Both the position numbers and the translations under genes were made by a program. A DNA stretch of 64,000 nt, taken from NCBI RefSeq assembly GCF_015711605.1, contig NZ_JABTEZ010000002.1, positions 1,488,001 to 1,552,000 of the forward strand, read 5' to 3'. This DNA is from Planomonospora sp. ID67723. Its GTDB lineage: Bacteria; Actinomycetota; Actinomycetes; Streptosporangiales; Streptosporangiaceae. The notes beneath the pieces are model-generated. The model worked only from the letters and a program-made list of their open reading frames with translations. It was not told the origin of the DNA and did no database searches. Below, one piece after another: positions 7,287-21,541 of this stretch. Every line of letters begins with the position of its first letter. Position 1 is the first letter of the stretch.

Positions 7287-9065
7287 TTAGCGCCAGGTGT
7301 CGGTGCGCGTCGCCGTACCGCTGGAGGGGGTGGTGAAGGAGCGGTCGGGGTCGCTCTCCCAGGTCACCGAGCCGTCGGGGTTCTTCTTGATGTACTTGTA
7401 GGAGATCGACCTGCCGGCCGGGAGGTTCACCGTCGCCTTCCAGACCGGATAGTCGGCCGACGACAGCGCCACCGCCTTCGCCGGGTTCCACCCGCCCAGC
7501 TCGGCCGCGTCGCCGACGACGAAGACGTTCTGGCCCCAGGAGGTCGTCACGTTCGCGTTGAAGGAGGTGGCGATCCTGCCGGGGTCCACCGTCGGAGAGG
7601 GCGTCGGCGTGGGCGTCGGGGTGGGTCCGCCGCCGACGTGGACGGCGACCGCGCTCTTGGCGGGGACGGTCACGCTCGCGGTGCCGTCCGAGCCGACGGT
7701 CACCGAGCCGCTCCCGGCGACGTTGGCATAGGTGCCGGCGGGCAGGCCGGTGGTGAAGGTGCGGGTGACGGAGCCGCCCTCGTTGTTGATCGCGACCCAG
7801 CCCTTGTTCCCGCGGCTGAAGGCGATCACGTTGTTGCCGTTGTCGTACCAGTTGCCGACCGAGGTGCCCGCCACGGCGTTGTGGAAGCCGACCATCCCGG
7901 TCATCTGCCGGTGGAAGCAGGTCCACCGGCCGCTGCCGCAGTCGGCGTCGGTGACGAAGCCGCCTCCCGACGAGGGCGGGCCGGCCTCCTTGTCGCTCCA
8001 GGTGAAGCCGGAGTAGACGCGCGGTGTGCCGTACGGCCAGGCCAGCATGAAGACGTTGGCGAGCTTGTAGGTGTCGCCGTACTTGTAGGTGAGCGTGGCG
8101 TCGTTCTTCCAGGACTCCTTGCGCTCGGTGTCGTGGTTGTCGACGAACGTCACGGCCTTGTCGCCGGGCACCGACAGGCCCCAGCTCTGGCCGAACGTCT
8201 CCAGCCAGTGGATCTGGCCGGTGAACTGCTCCTTCAGCTTGCGGCCGAAGACGAACTCGTGCACGTCGCCGATGCCGGTGTACTGGCCCGGCTGGACCTT
8301 CTCGCCGTCGCCGTGGATGACCTCCAGATGCAGGTACGGCGAGCCGGTCAGCTTGGACTTGATGGCGGCCAGGTCGTCGGGGTGGATGTGCTTGGCCGCG
8401 TCGACGCGGAAGCCGTCCACGCCCAGGGCGGTGAGCCTGTTGAGCCAGCCTGCGATCTGGTTGCGGACGTACTCGGAGCCGGTGTTGAGGTCGGCCAGGC
8501 CGGACAGCTCGCAGTTCTGCACCCGCCAGCCGTCGTTCCTGTAGTCGGCGTCGTCGATGACGCAGGCGGGGGAGTTGCGGAAGTCCCAGGAGGAGTAGGT
8601 GCCGGGGTAGTCGTACTTGCTGAAGCCGTAGCCGCCGTAGCTGGTGCTGCCCTGGCCGGTCATGTGGTTGATGACCGCGTCGGCGTGGACCTCGAGGCCC
8701 GCGTCGTGGCAGGCCTTGATCATCCGCTTGAAGGCGTCCTCGTCGCCGAACTTGCTGGTGAGCGTGTAGCGGGCGGGCTGGTAGATGTCCCACCAGACCG
8801 AGCCGCCCTTGCTCATCGAGTCGTGCGGCGGGGAAACCTGGACGGCGCCGTAGCCGGCGGGGCCGAGGACGTCGGTGCACTCGCGCGCGACCGAGTTCCA
8901 GTTCCAGCTCCAGAGCTTGACGATGGGCCCGGTGCCGGCCGGGGGCGCGGCCTGAGCGGCGGCGGAGGAGGCGGCGCCGAGTGAGACGGGCGCGAGCAGG
9001 GCGGCGCCCGCCAGGACGCTCAGCACCGCGGCGGTCAGGGGGGCGGGGGGTTTGTAGGATCGCAT
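7287..9065 (-). CDS. Secreted alpha-amylase, GH13 with C-terminal CBM20
   Basis: 592 residues from ATG 9065, which has GGAGG nine bases upstream and begins a good signal peptide (MRSYKPPAPLTAAVL...); the longer open frame to 9152 is not supported. The GH13 barrel shows region I DAVINH near 126, region II GFRVDAAKH near 217 with the nucleophile Asp, region III EVIHG near 248 with the acid Glu, and region IV FVDNHD near 306. A domain-C sheet follows. Then comes a threonine/proline linker (PTPTPTPTPSP) and a CBM20 starch-binding domain from about 498 to the end (VFVVGDAAELGGWNP, ISYKYIKK). It would cut internal alpha-1,4 bonds of starch outside the cell. It lies downstream of the amylopullulanase gene on the same strand but behind a strong hairpin. 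Confidence 0.95.
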   Translation of the reverse strand: MRSYKPPAPLTAAVLSVLAGAALLAPVSLGAASSAAAQAAPPAGTGPIVKLWSWNWNSVARECTDVLGPAGYGAVQVSPPHDSMSKGGSVWWDIYQPARYTLTSKFGDEDAFKRMIKACHDAGLEVHADAVINHMTGQGSTSYGGYGFSKYDYPGTYSSWDFRNSPACVIDDADYRNDGWRVQNCELSGLADLNTGSEYVRNQIAGWLNRLTALGVDGFRVDAAKHIHPDDLAAIKSKLTGSPYLHLEVIHGDGEKVQPGQYTGIGDVHEFVFGRKLKEQFTGQIHWLETFGQSWGLSVPGDKAVTFVDNHDTERKESWKNDATLTYKYGDTYKLANVFMLAWPYGTPRVYSGFTWSDKEAGPPSSGGGFVTDADCGSGRWTCFHRQMTGMVGFHNAVAGTSVGNWYDNGNNVIAFSRGNKGWVAINNEGGSVTRTFTTGLPAGTYANVAGSGSVTVGSDGTASVTVPAKSAVAVHVGGGPTPTPTPTPSPTVDPGRIATSFNANVTTSWGQNVFVVGDAAELGGWNPAKAVALSSADYPVWKATVNLPAGRSISYKYIKKNPDGSVTWESDPDRSFTTPSSGTATRTDTWR

Positions 9066-9103
9066 GGCCGGGGGCCTCCAGGAGAGTTGGACGGGTTCCC
9101 GTA

Positions 9104-9133
9104 CCGGGCCGGGTGCTGCAACACCCGGCCCGG
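9104..9133 (-). terminator. Hairpin between amylopullulanase and amylase genes
   Basis: A perfect 12-base stem (9104-9115 with 9122-9133) encloses the loop CTGCAA. It lies 125-155 bases past the amylopullulanase stop and 39 bases before the amylase start, so it may end the first transcript or sit in the amylase leader. The loop read on the minus strand is TTGCAG, the same hexamer that is repeated upstream of malE, so a regulatory role is also possible. Confidence 0.5.
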
Positions 9134-9257
9134 CGGCTTGTGGCGGGTCCACCGGGACGGCGGGCCCGCGGACGGCTCCCCGGATCGCATGAAATCGCTT
9201 TCCGGGAGTTTCGTGCCGTCCGGCCGGTCCTGGGAAGGCCCGGGACCGGCCGGGACG

Positions 9258-15101
<5,844 letters not shown>

Positions 15102-15139
15102 TGGGGCCTCCACGGAGTTGTTTCGGGGGTGTTGCCCGG

Positions 15140-15168
15140 AAGTTACTCATTGGGCATGATCTATGCAA
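15140..15168 (-). promoter_or_regulatory. Candidate promoter of the amylopullulanase gene
   Basis: On the minus strand TTGCAT (-35, 15163-15168) and TAACTT (-10, 15140-15145) are separated by exactly 17 bases and lie about 40 bases upstream of the GTG start. The fit to a housekeeping-type promoter is fair. The -35 touches an operator-like sequence, which suits repression by a LacI protein. Confidence 0.4.
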
Positions 15169-15181
15169 TGCCTTGCGGCAA
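15163..15181. promoter_or_regulatory. LacI-type operator-like element near the amylopullulanase promoter
   Basis: The stretch TGCAATGCC TTGCGGCAA contains the dyad TTGC-G-GCAA (15173-15181) overlapping or just upstream of the putative -35. TTGCAR-type half-sites are what I recall for maltose/amylase regulators of Streptomyces; assignment to either LacI protein of this window is inference. Confidence 0.4.
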
Positions 15182-15344
15182 CTTTCTGAATCGTGATGGC
15201 CGCCTCGGTTCCAGGGAGTCCGAGAGGTCCCGGCGAGCTCTGGCTTCCGTCCGCTAAAGCAGCTTTGACCTGCGCATATCCTCTAATCCATGTGCGGTGG
15301 GCGAGTTCTCCCAGTTCACGGCGTTGGTTCGATATGTAACAAGT

Positions 15345-15366
15345 TTGCAGACTCTTGCAGCAACTT
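15345..15366. promoter_or_regulatory. Direct repeat TTGCAG upstream of malE, probable maltose operator
   Basis: TTGCAG occurs at 15345-15350 and again at 15355-15360, exactly one helical turn apart, followed by CAACTT. It lies about 105-125 bases before the malE start in the 367-base divergent region between the amylopullulanase and malE genes, which contains no gene. Known from Streptomyces: CTTGCAG-like repeats near malE and amylase promoters are bound by the MalR/Reg1 LacI repressor. That these sites serve the LacI proteins encoded at 20310 and 25197 is inference. Confidence 0.5.
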
Positions 15367-15468
15367 CTTCCAATGGGGTTCACGTCGGCGTAACGTCCGG
15401 CGTACTCCAACACCGGCCCGGTGGTTCTCCGCCAGAGGTCCGGCCCCCCTGAGCTATGAGGAGAAATC

Positions 15469-16761
15469 ATGCGGCGAGCCTTCTCTGCCGCGACGATAGT
15501 CGCGGCCCTCGCCCTGGCGGTTTCCGCCTGTGGCGGCGGCGACAGCGGTTCGGCGGCTCCGGCCCAGTCCGCCCCGGCCGACCCGTCCCAGATCAGCGGC
15601 GAGATCACCTGGTGGGACACGGTCCGTCCGGACAGCGAGGGGCCGACGTTCCAGGCCCTCATCAAGGAGTTCCAGGCCAAGTACCCGAAGATCAAGGTCA
15701 ACTACGTCAACGTCCCCTCGGACCAGGCGCAGAACAAGTTCCAGACCGCGGCCCAGGCCGGCACCGGCGCGCCCGACGTGATCCGCTCCGAGGTCGCCTG
15801 GACCTCCCAGTTCGCCTCACTCGGCTACCTCCAGCCGCTGGACGGCACCCGCGCCGTCGAGAACGAGTCCGACTTCCTGGCCGGGCCGCTGAGCAGCACC
15901 AAGTACAACGGCAAGACCTACGCCGTGCCGCAGGTCACCGACACCCTGGCGCTGATCTACAACAAGAAGCTGCTCAAGGAGGCCGGCTGGGACAAGGCTC
16001 CCGCCACGATCGAGGAGCTGAAGAAGGCCGCGCTCGACGTCAAGGAGAAGACCGGCGTCAACGGCCTCGCGCTCAACGTGGACGCCTACTTCCTGCTGCC
16101 CTTCATGTACGGCGAGGGCGGTGACCTGCTCGACGTGCAGGGCAAGAAGATCACCATCAACTCCCCCGAGAACGCCAAGGCCATGGCCGTGGTCTCGGAC
16201 CTGATCACCTCCGGCGCCGCGGCCAAGCCGGCCATCCAGGACAGCTACGCCAACGCCATGACCGCCCTCAAGGACGGCAAGGCCGCGATGATCTACAACG
16301 GCCCGTGGGCGCTGTCGGAGCTCTACCAGGGCAAGGAGTTCAAGGACAAGGAGAACCTGGGCATCGCCCCGGTCCCGGCGGGTTCGGTCAAGGCCGGCGC
16401 CCCGACCGGCGGGTGGAACTACGCCATCTACGCCGGCTCCAAGAGCATCGACGCCTCCTACGAGTTCATCCGCTTCATGAGCACCCCCGAGGCCCAGGCC
16501 AAGGTCGCCAAGGAGATCAGCCTCCTGCCGACCCGCACCTCCGCCTACGACAACCCCGACGTCCAGGGCAACCCCGACGTCGCCGTCTTCAAGCCGATCA
16601 TGGACACCGCGACCCCGCGTCCGTGGATCCCGGAGGGCGGCCAGCTCTTCCAGCCGCTCCTGGAGGGCTACCAGTCCCTGGTCGGCGGCAAGACCTCCCC
16701 TGAGGACATGCTCAAGACGGTCGACGAGAAGTACCGCGGCATCTTCAAGGACTGGAGCTGA
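15469..16761 (+). CDS. malE: Maltose/maltodextrin ABC transporter substrate-binding lipoprotein
   Basis: 430 residues beginning with a lipoprotein signal (LAVSAC, lipidated Cys21) and a glycine/serine spacer. The body is a type-I extracellular sugar-binding protein (SBP family 1: GEITWWDT, PDVIRSEV, DTLALIYNKKLLKEAGW, AMIYNGPWALSEL), which delivers sugar to the membrane permeases. The ATG has TGAGGAGAAATC in front, an excellent ribosome binding site. It is the first gene of malEFG plus alpha-glucosidase and is divergent from the amylopullulanase gene, with operator-like TTGCAG repeats upstream. Maltodextrin specificity is inferred from this context. Confidence 0.9.
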   Translation: MRRAFSAATIVAALALAVSACGGGDSGSAAPAQSAPADPSQISGEITWWDTVRPDSEGPTFQALIKEFQAKYPKIKVNYVNVPSDQAQNKFQTAAQAGTGAPDVIRSEVAWTSQFASLGYLQPLDGTRAVENESDFLAGPLSSTKYNGKTYAVPQVTDTLALIYNKKLLKEAGWDKAPATIEELKKAALDVKEKTGVNGLALNVDAYFLLPFMYGEGGDLLDVQGKKITINSPENAKAMAVVSDLITSGAAAKPAIQDSYANAMTALKDGKAAMIYNGPWALSELYQGKEFKDKENLGIAPVPAGSVKAGAPTGGWNYAIYAGSKSIDASYEFIRFMSTPEAQAKVAKEISLLPTRTSAYDNPDVQGNPDVAVFKPIMDTATPRPWIPEGGQLFQPLLEGYQSLVGGKTSPEDMLKTVDEKYRGIFKDWS

Positions 16762-16764
16762 TCC

Positions 16765-17781
16765 GTGGCGACCTCCACTGGACGTGTGACCGGCACGACC
16801 AGGGACCGGGCCGCGGGCGCCGCTGACGGCGCCCGCGGCCGGGGCCGCCCCAAGCAGGCCGGCCCGGTCCGGCGGGCGGTCTCGCAGTACTGGTACGCCT
16901 GGGCCATGGTGGTCCCGGTCGTCGTGGTCACCGTCGCGCTGATCGGCTGGCCGCTGGTCCGCGGCGTCTACCTCTCCCTGACCGACGCCACCGAGGCCAC
17001 GATGGGCCGCACCATCGGCGTCAACGTGATCCCCTCGACCTACGAGTTCGTCGGGCTGGACAACTACGTCGGCATCCTGACCGGCGGCCTGTTCTGGGAG
17101 AAGCTGACCTGGACGGTGCTGTGGACCGTCGCCTGCGTCGCGCTCCACTACGGCCTCGGCCTCGGCCTGGCCCTGATGCTCAACCGCAGGCTGCGCTTCC
17201 GCTCGGCCTACCGGCTGATGCTGGTCCTGCCCTGGGCGATCCCGCCGTTCGTCGCCGCGTTCATCTGGCGCTACCTCTACAACAGCGACTACGGCGTCAT
17301 CAACGCGATGCTGAGGTCCGTCGGTCTGGGCGCGGTGGGCTGGCTCGACGACCCGACCACGGCCAAGATCGCCGTCATCGCGGTCAACGTCTGGATCGGC
17401 ATCCCCTTCATGATGCTGGCGATGCTGGGCGGCCTCCAGTCGATCCCCAGGGAGCTCTACGAGGCGGCCGAGGTGGACGGCGCCACGCCGTGGCAGCGTT
17501 TCCGCTTCGTCACCGTCCCGGGCCTGCGGACCGTCTCCAGCACCGTCCTGCTGCTGGGCACGATCTGGACGTTCAACATGTTCCCGCTGATCTTCCTGAT
17601 CACCGGGGGAGGGCCGGGCAGCTCCACCGAGATCCTGGTGACCTACGCCTACCGCGAGGCCTTCACCGGCATCCGCAACTACTCGGGCTCGGCGGCCTGG
17701 GGCGTGCTCATCCTGCTGCTCCTCGTCGTGATGGCCGTCGTCTACCGCCGCGCGCTGCGCAAGCAAGGGGAGGTCTGGTGA
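16765..17781 (+). CDS. malF: Maltose ABC transporter permease MalF
   Basis: A 338-residue inner-membrane permease with about six hydrophobic segments after a charged cytoplasmic start. The EAA loop (YEAAEVDGATPWQRFRFV), which contacts the ATPase, lies about two-thirds along. It pairs with MalG as the channel of the importer fed by MalE. Start is GTG at 16765, three bases after the malE stop, with a weak GGAG inside the end of malE. The stop overlaps the malG start as GTGA. No ATPase gene follows; the MsiK-like protein at 23610-24899 probably supplies it. Confidence 0.9.
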   Translation: MATSTGRVTGTTRDRAAGAADGARGRGRPKQAGPVRRAVSQYWYAWAMVVPVVVVTVALIGWPLVRGVYLSLTDATEATMGRTIGVNVIPSTYEFVGLDNYVGILTGGLFWEKLTWTVLWTVACVALHYGLGLGLALMLNRRLRFRSAYRLMLVLPWAIPPFVAAFIWRYLYNSDYGVINAMLRSVGLGAVGWLDDPTTAKIAVIAVNVWIGIPFMMLAMLGGLQSIPRELYEAAEVDGATPWQRFRFVTVPGLRTVSSTVLLLGTIWTFNMFPLIFLITGGGPGSSTEILVTYAYREAFTGIRNYSGSAAWGVLILLLLVVMAVVYRRALRKQGEVW

Positions 17782-18644
17782 GCGCCGTCACCACCCGCAG
17801 GAGGGCCCGCGGCCGCGGCGAGCGCAGCCTCGGCGGCTCGGTCCTGCTGCACGGGACGCTGATCGTCGCGTCCCTCATCTCGCTGTTCCCCGTCGTCTGG
17901 CTCGTCCTGACCTCGCTCAAGCCGCGCGACGGCTGGCTCTCCACCGAGCTGAAGCTCTTCGACGACTCCTCGCTGGACAACTACGTCCGGGTGCTGACCG
18001 AGACCCAGTTCCCGAACTGGCTGCTCAACTCCGTGATCATCGCGGGGCTCACCACGGTCATCGGCGTCTTCCTGTCCTCGACGACCGGGTACGCGATCAG
18101 CCGCTTCCGGTTCCCGGGCTACCGCGGGGTCATGTGGATGCTGCTGGTCACCCAGATGTTCCCGGTGGCGATCCTGATCGTGCCGCTGTACAACCTGATG
18201 GCGGGCCTGGGGCTGCTCAACCAGATCCCGGGCCTGGTCATCGCCTACATGACCGTGGCGGTGCCGTTCTGCGCGTGGATGATGAAGGGCTACTTCGACT
18301 CCATCCCACGCGAGATCGACCAGGCCGGCATGATCGACGGGCTGTCGCCGTTCGGCACCTTCTGGCGGGTCATCCTGCCGCTGGCCCGGCCGAGCATCGC
18401 GGTCACCGCGTTCTACTCCTTCATGACCGCCTGGGGCGAGGTCGCCTACGCCTCGGTGTTCATGACGGGGGACGACACGCGCACCCTCGCCGCGGGCCTG
18501 CAGCAGTTCGTCGGACAGCACTGGTCCGACTGGGGCCTGATGACGGCCGCGGCCGTGCTCATCGCGGTGCCCGCGGCGGTCGTCTTCCTGCTCGTCCAGC
18601 GCAACCTCGTGGCCGGTCTCACCGCCGGCGCCACGAAGCTGTAA
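17778..18644 (+). CDS. malG: Maltose ABC transporter permease MalG
   Basis: 288 residues from GTG 17778, which overlaps the malF stop and has GGGGAGG just upstream. The open frame extends far upstream inside malF, but that part is a shadow. The protein has about six membrane segments and an EAA loop (IDQAGMIDGLSPFGTFWRV). Sequence features (PVVWLVLTSLKPRDGW near the N-terminus, TAWGEVAYASVFM near the C-terminus) fit the MalG side of sugar ABC importers. It is the second channel subunit of the maltodextrin importer. Confidence 0.9.
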   Translation: MSAVTTRRRARGRGERSLGGSVLLHGTLIVASLISLFPVVWLVLTSLKPRDGWLSTELKLFDDSSLDNYVRVLTETQFPNWLLNSVIIAGLTTVIGVFLSSTTGYAISRFRFPGYRGVMWMLLVTQMFPVAILIVPLYNLMAGLGLLNQIPGLVIAYMTVAVPFCAWMMKGYFDSIPREIDQAGMIDGLSPFGTFWRVILPLARPSIAVTAFYSFMTAWGEVAYASVFMTGDDTRTLAAGLQQFVGQHWSDWGLMTAAAVLIAVPAAVVFLLVQRNLVAGLTAGATKL

Positions 18645-18693
18645 CACCACTGTGCTATCACGTCCTGATATGTCGCTTGATCGGGGGACAAAT

Positions 18694-20316
18694 ATGACCG
18701 AGCTCGTCCACGTGGGCCATGCCGAGGCCGTCAGCACCGCGACCCGGTGGTGGCGCGACGCGGTGATCTACCAGGTCTACGTGCGCAGCTTCGCCGACGG
18801 CAACGGCGACGGCATCGGCGACCTGCTGGGTGTGCGGAGCCGGCTGCGCTACCTGGCCGACCTGGGCGTCGACGCGATCTGGCTGAACCCGTTCTACACC
18901 TCGCCGATGGCCGACTTCGGCTACGACGTGGCGGACTACCGGGACGTGGACCCCATCTTCGGCTCGCTCGCCGACGCCAAGGCCCTGATCGACGACGCGC
19001 ACGCGCACGATCTGCGCATCATCGTCGACGTCGTGCCCAACCACACCTCCGACCAGCACGTGTGGTTCCAGCAGGCGCTGGCCGCCGGACCGGGCAGCCC
19101 CGAGCGGGAGCGCTACATCTTCCGCGAGGGCAAGGGCGCCGGCGGCGAGCTCCCGCCGAACGACTGGGAGTCGGTCTTCGGCGGACCTGCGTGGACGAGG
19201 CTGCCCGACGGCTACTGGTACCTGCACCTGTTCGCCCCCGAGCAGCCCGACCTCAACTGGGAGAACCCCGAGGTCCACGCCGAGTTCGAGTCGATCCTGC
19301 GGTTCTGGCTCGACCTGGGCGTGGACGGCTTCCGCATCGACGTCTCCCACGGCATGGTCAAGGCCGAGGGGCTGCCCGACGTCGGCCACGCCGGCCAGGT
19401 CAAGATGATCGGCACCGAGGTGGTCCCGTTCTTCGACCAGGACGGCGTGCACGAGATCCACCGAGCCTGGCGCCGGCTGCTCGACTCCTACCCCGGCGAG
19501 CGGATCGGCGTTGCCGAGGCATGGGTGCCGTCCCTGGACCGGCTGGCCAACTACGTGCGCCCGGACGAGCTGCACCAGGCGTTCAACTTCCACTTCCTGA
19601 CCACCCCGTGGGACGCCGCCGCCTTCCGCACGGTGATCGACGAGTCGCTCGCCAGTGCCGGCTCGGTCGGTGCGCCCGCGACCTGGGTGCTGTCCAACCA
19701 CGACGTCAAACGGCACGTCACGCGGTACGGCCACGGCGAGCTCGGCCTGCGCCGGGCCCGCGCCGCGGCCCTGCTGACCCTGGGACTGCCCGGCTCCGCC
19801 TACGTCTACCAGGGTGAGGAACTCGGCCTGCCCGAGGTGCTCGACCTGCCCGAGGAGTACCTGCGCGACCCGCAGCGGCTGCGCAACCCCGAGGACGGCC
19901 GCGACGGCTGCCGGGTGCCGATCCCGTGGGCCGACGTGCAGCCGCACTTCGGGTTCAGCCTGCCCGGCATCGAGGAATCGTGGCTGCCGATGCCGGTCTC
20001 CTGGGGTCCGCTCAGCGTCGAGTCCCAGCTGCGTGACCCCGCCTCCACGCTCCACCTCTACCGGCAGGCGCTGCGGATCAGACGGGAGCGCGACTTCTCC
20101 GACGACGCCACGCTGACCTGGCTCGACTCCCCGGAGGGCACCCTGGCCTTCCGCCGGGGCGACGGGCTCGCCGTCACGGTCAACCTGACCGGTGAGCCGG
20201 TCGAGCTGCCCGCGCCCGGCAGGCTCCTGCTGTCCAGCGCGGAGCCGCTCGGCCCGGGTGCCGGGAGCGGCACGGTGCGGCTCGCGCCGGATTCCGCCGC
20301 CTGGTGGGAATGCTGA
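18694..20316 (+). CDS. Cytoplasmic alpha-glucosidase, GH13 (AglA/oligo-glucosidase type)
   Basis: 540 residues from ATG 18694 with GGGGGACAAAT upstream; no signal peptide. GH13 motifs: WWRDAVIYQVYVRSFADGNGD at the start of the barrel, region I DVVPNH (112-117), region II GFRIDVSHG near 212 with the nucleophile Asp, region III AEAW near 273, and region IV SNHDVKRH near 334. It would release glucose from imported maltodextrins inside the cell. It lies 49 bases after malG, so it is probably the last enzyme of the malEFG operon. Its stop overlaps the first LacI gene. Preference for alpha-1,4 versus alpha-1,6 links was not settled. Confidence 0.92.
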   Translation: MTELVHVGHAEAVSTATRWWRDAVIYQVYVRSFADGNGDGIGDLLGVRSRLRYLADLGVDAIWLNPFYTSPMADFGYDVADYRDVDPIFGSLADAKALIDDAHAHDLRIIVDVVPNHTSDQHVWFQQALAAGPGSPERERYIFREGKGAGGELPPNDWESVFGGPAWTRLPDGYWYLHLFAPEQPDLNWENPEVHAEFESILRFWLDLGVDGFRIDVSHGMVKAEGLPDVGHAGQVKMIGTEVVPFFDQDGVHEIHRAWRRLLDSYPGERIGVAEAWVPSLDRLANYVRPDELHQAFNFHFLTTPWDAAAFRTVIDESLASAGSVGAPATWVLSNHDVKRHVTRYGHGELGLRRARAAALLTLGLPGSAYVYQGEELGLPEVLDLPEEYLRDPQRLRNPEDGRDGCRVPIPWADVQPHFGFSLPGIEESWLPMPVSWGPLSVESQLRDPASTLHLYRQALRIRRERDFSDDATLTWLDSPEGTLAFRRGDGLAVTVNLTGEPVELPAPGRLLLSSAEPLGPGAGSGTVRLAPDSAAWWEC

Positions 20317-21374
20317 GCGCGATGACGTCGTACAACGGTGGTCCGCTGGCGCCCGGCACGGCCAGACTCTCCGACATCGCCGCGCACGCCGGGGTCAGCG
20401 AGGCCACGGTGAGCCGGGTGCTGAACGGCAAGCCGGGCGTCTCCGCGGCCACCCGGCAGTCGGTGCTGGCGGCGCTCGACGTCATGGGCTACGAGCGGCC
20501 GCAGCGGCTGCGCCAGCGCAGCAACGGGCTGATCGGGCTGGTCACGCCGGAGCTGGACAACCCGATCTTCCCGGCCTTCGCCCAGGCCTTCGAGAAGACA
20601 CTGACCCAGCACGGCTACACGCCGCTGTTGTGCACCCGGCTGCCCGGCGGCGCCGCCGAGGACGAGTTCACCGAACTGCTCGTCGAACGCGGGGTCAGCG
20701 GGATCATCTTCGTCTCCGGGTTGCACGCCGACGTCACCGCCAACCAGGACCGCTACACCCAGCTGCTCGGCCAGGGCGTTCCCATCGTCCTGCTCAACGG
20801 GCACTCCGGAGACGTGCAGGCCCCGTTCATCTCCCCGGACGACTGGGCCGCCGCGCGGCTGGCCGTGCAGCACCTGGTGGACCTGGGGCACGAGCGCATC
20901 GGCCTGGCCGTCGGCCCGGGCCGGTTCGTGCCGGTGATCCGCAAGATCGAGGGCTACCGGCGGGCGATGGCGCAGCTGCTGGGGGTGACCGAGGTCGACG
21001 AGCTGATCTCGCACTCGCTGTTCTCGGTCGAGGGCGGCCAGGCGGCGGCGGCGACGTTGCTGGAGCGGGGGTGCACCGGGATCGTGTGCGCCTCGGACCT
21101 GATGGCGCTGGGCGCGATCCGCGCGTGCCGGGACCGGGGCCTGTCGGTGCCCGGGGACGTCTCGATCGTCGGCTACGACGACTCGCCGCTGATCGCGTTC
21201 ACCGACCCGCCGCTGACCACCGTGCGCCAGCCGGTGCAGTCGATGGTGACCGCCGCGGTGCACACCCTGCTCGAAGCCATCGCCGGCACGCCCGGCCAGC
21301 ACTCCGAACTCATCTTCCAGCCGGAGTTCATCGTGCGCGGCTCGACGGGTTCCGGTCCCAAGATCGTGCGCTGA
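20310..21374 (+). CDS. LacI family transcriptional regulator (copy 1)
   Basis: A 354-residue repressor: N-terminal HTH (LSDIAAHAGVSEATVSRVLN) with the following hinge helix, then a periplasmic-binding-protein-like sensor domain (IGLVTPELDNPIFP, GISGIIFVSG-type strand, CASDLMALGAI, VPGDVSIVGYDDSPL). Start is uncertain among GTG 20304, ATG 20310 and ATG 20322, because the gene overlaps the end of the alpha-glucosidase gene. That overlap makes it part of the maltose operon, and it probably senses a maltodextrin. Long tracts are identical at DNA level to copy 2 at 25197-26261, including a 188-base perfect match. Confidence 0.9.
   Translation: MLSAMTSYNGGPLAPGTARLSDIAAHAGVSEATVSRVLNGKPGVSAATRQSVLAALDVMGYERPQRLRQRSNGLIGLVTPELDNPIFPAFAQAFEKTLTQHGYTPLLCTRLPGGAAEDEFTELLVERGVSGIIFVSGLHADVTANQDRYTQLLGQGVPIVLLNGHSGDVQAPFISPDDWAAARLAVQHLVDLGHERIGLAVGPGRFVPVIRKIEGYRRAMAQLLGVTEVDELISHSLFSVEGGQAAAATLLERGCTGIVCASDLMALGAIRACRDRGLSVPGDVSIVGYDDSPLIAFTDPPLTTVRQPVQSMVTAAVHTLLEAIAGTPGQHSELIFQPEFIVRGSTGSGPKIVR
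20864..21051. repeat. 188-base tract identical to 25751-25938
   Basis: Inside LacI copy 1. Compared base by base with LacI copy 2, no difference was found over 188 bases, synonymous positions included. A second identical tract of 107 bases runs 21058-21164 (with 25945-26051). The rest of the sensor domain differs clearly. This patchwork suggests recent gene conversion. Confidence 0.85.
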
Positions 21375-21541
21375 GGAACGTCGCCGCCGGCCTCCCGAAG
21401 CGGTCGCCGGACCCGGGAAACATCCTCTGGCGTGCGGTAACGGTTGGCTGGAGGTACGGTCTCGAAATGGCAGTCCCGGCAATGGTTGTGAAAGGATTCA
21501 AGTCGACCTTTCCAATCATGACGGCGATGGAGCGTGCCCGG

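Noticed and set aside
15817-17766. A 649-codon minus-strand frame across malE and malF
   Set aside because: Composition is that of a shadow frame (DHDD, QHRQHH runs), and both sense genes are certain.
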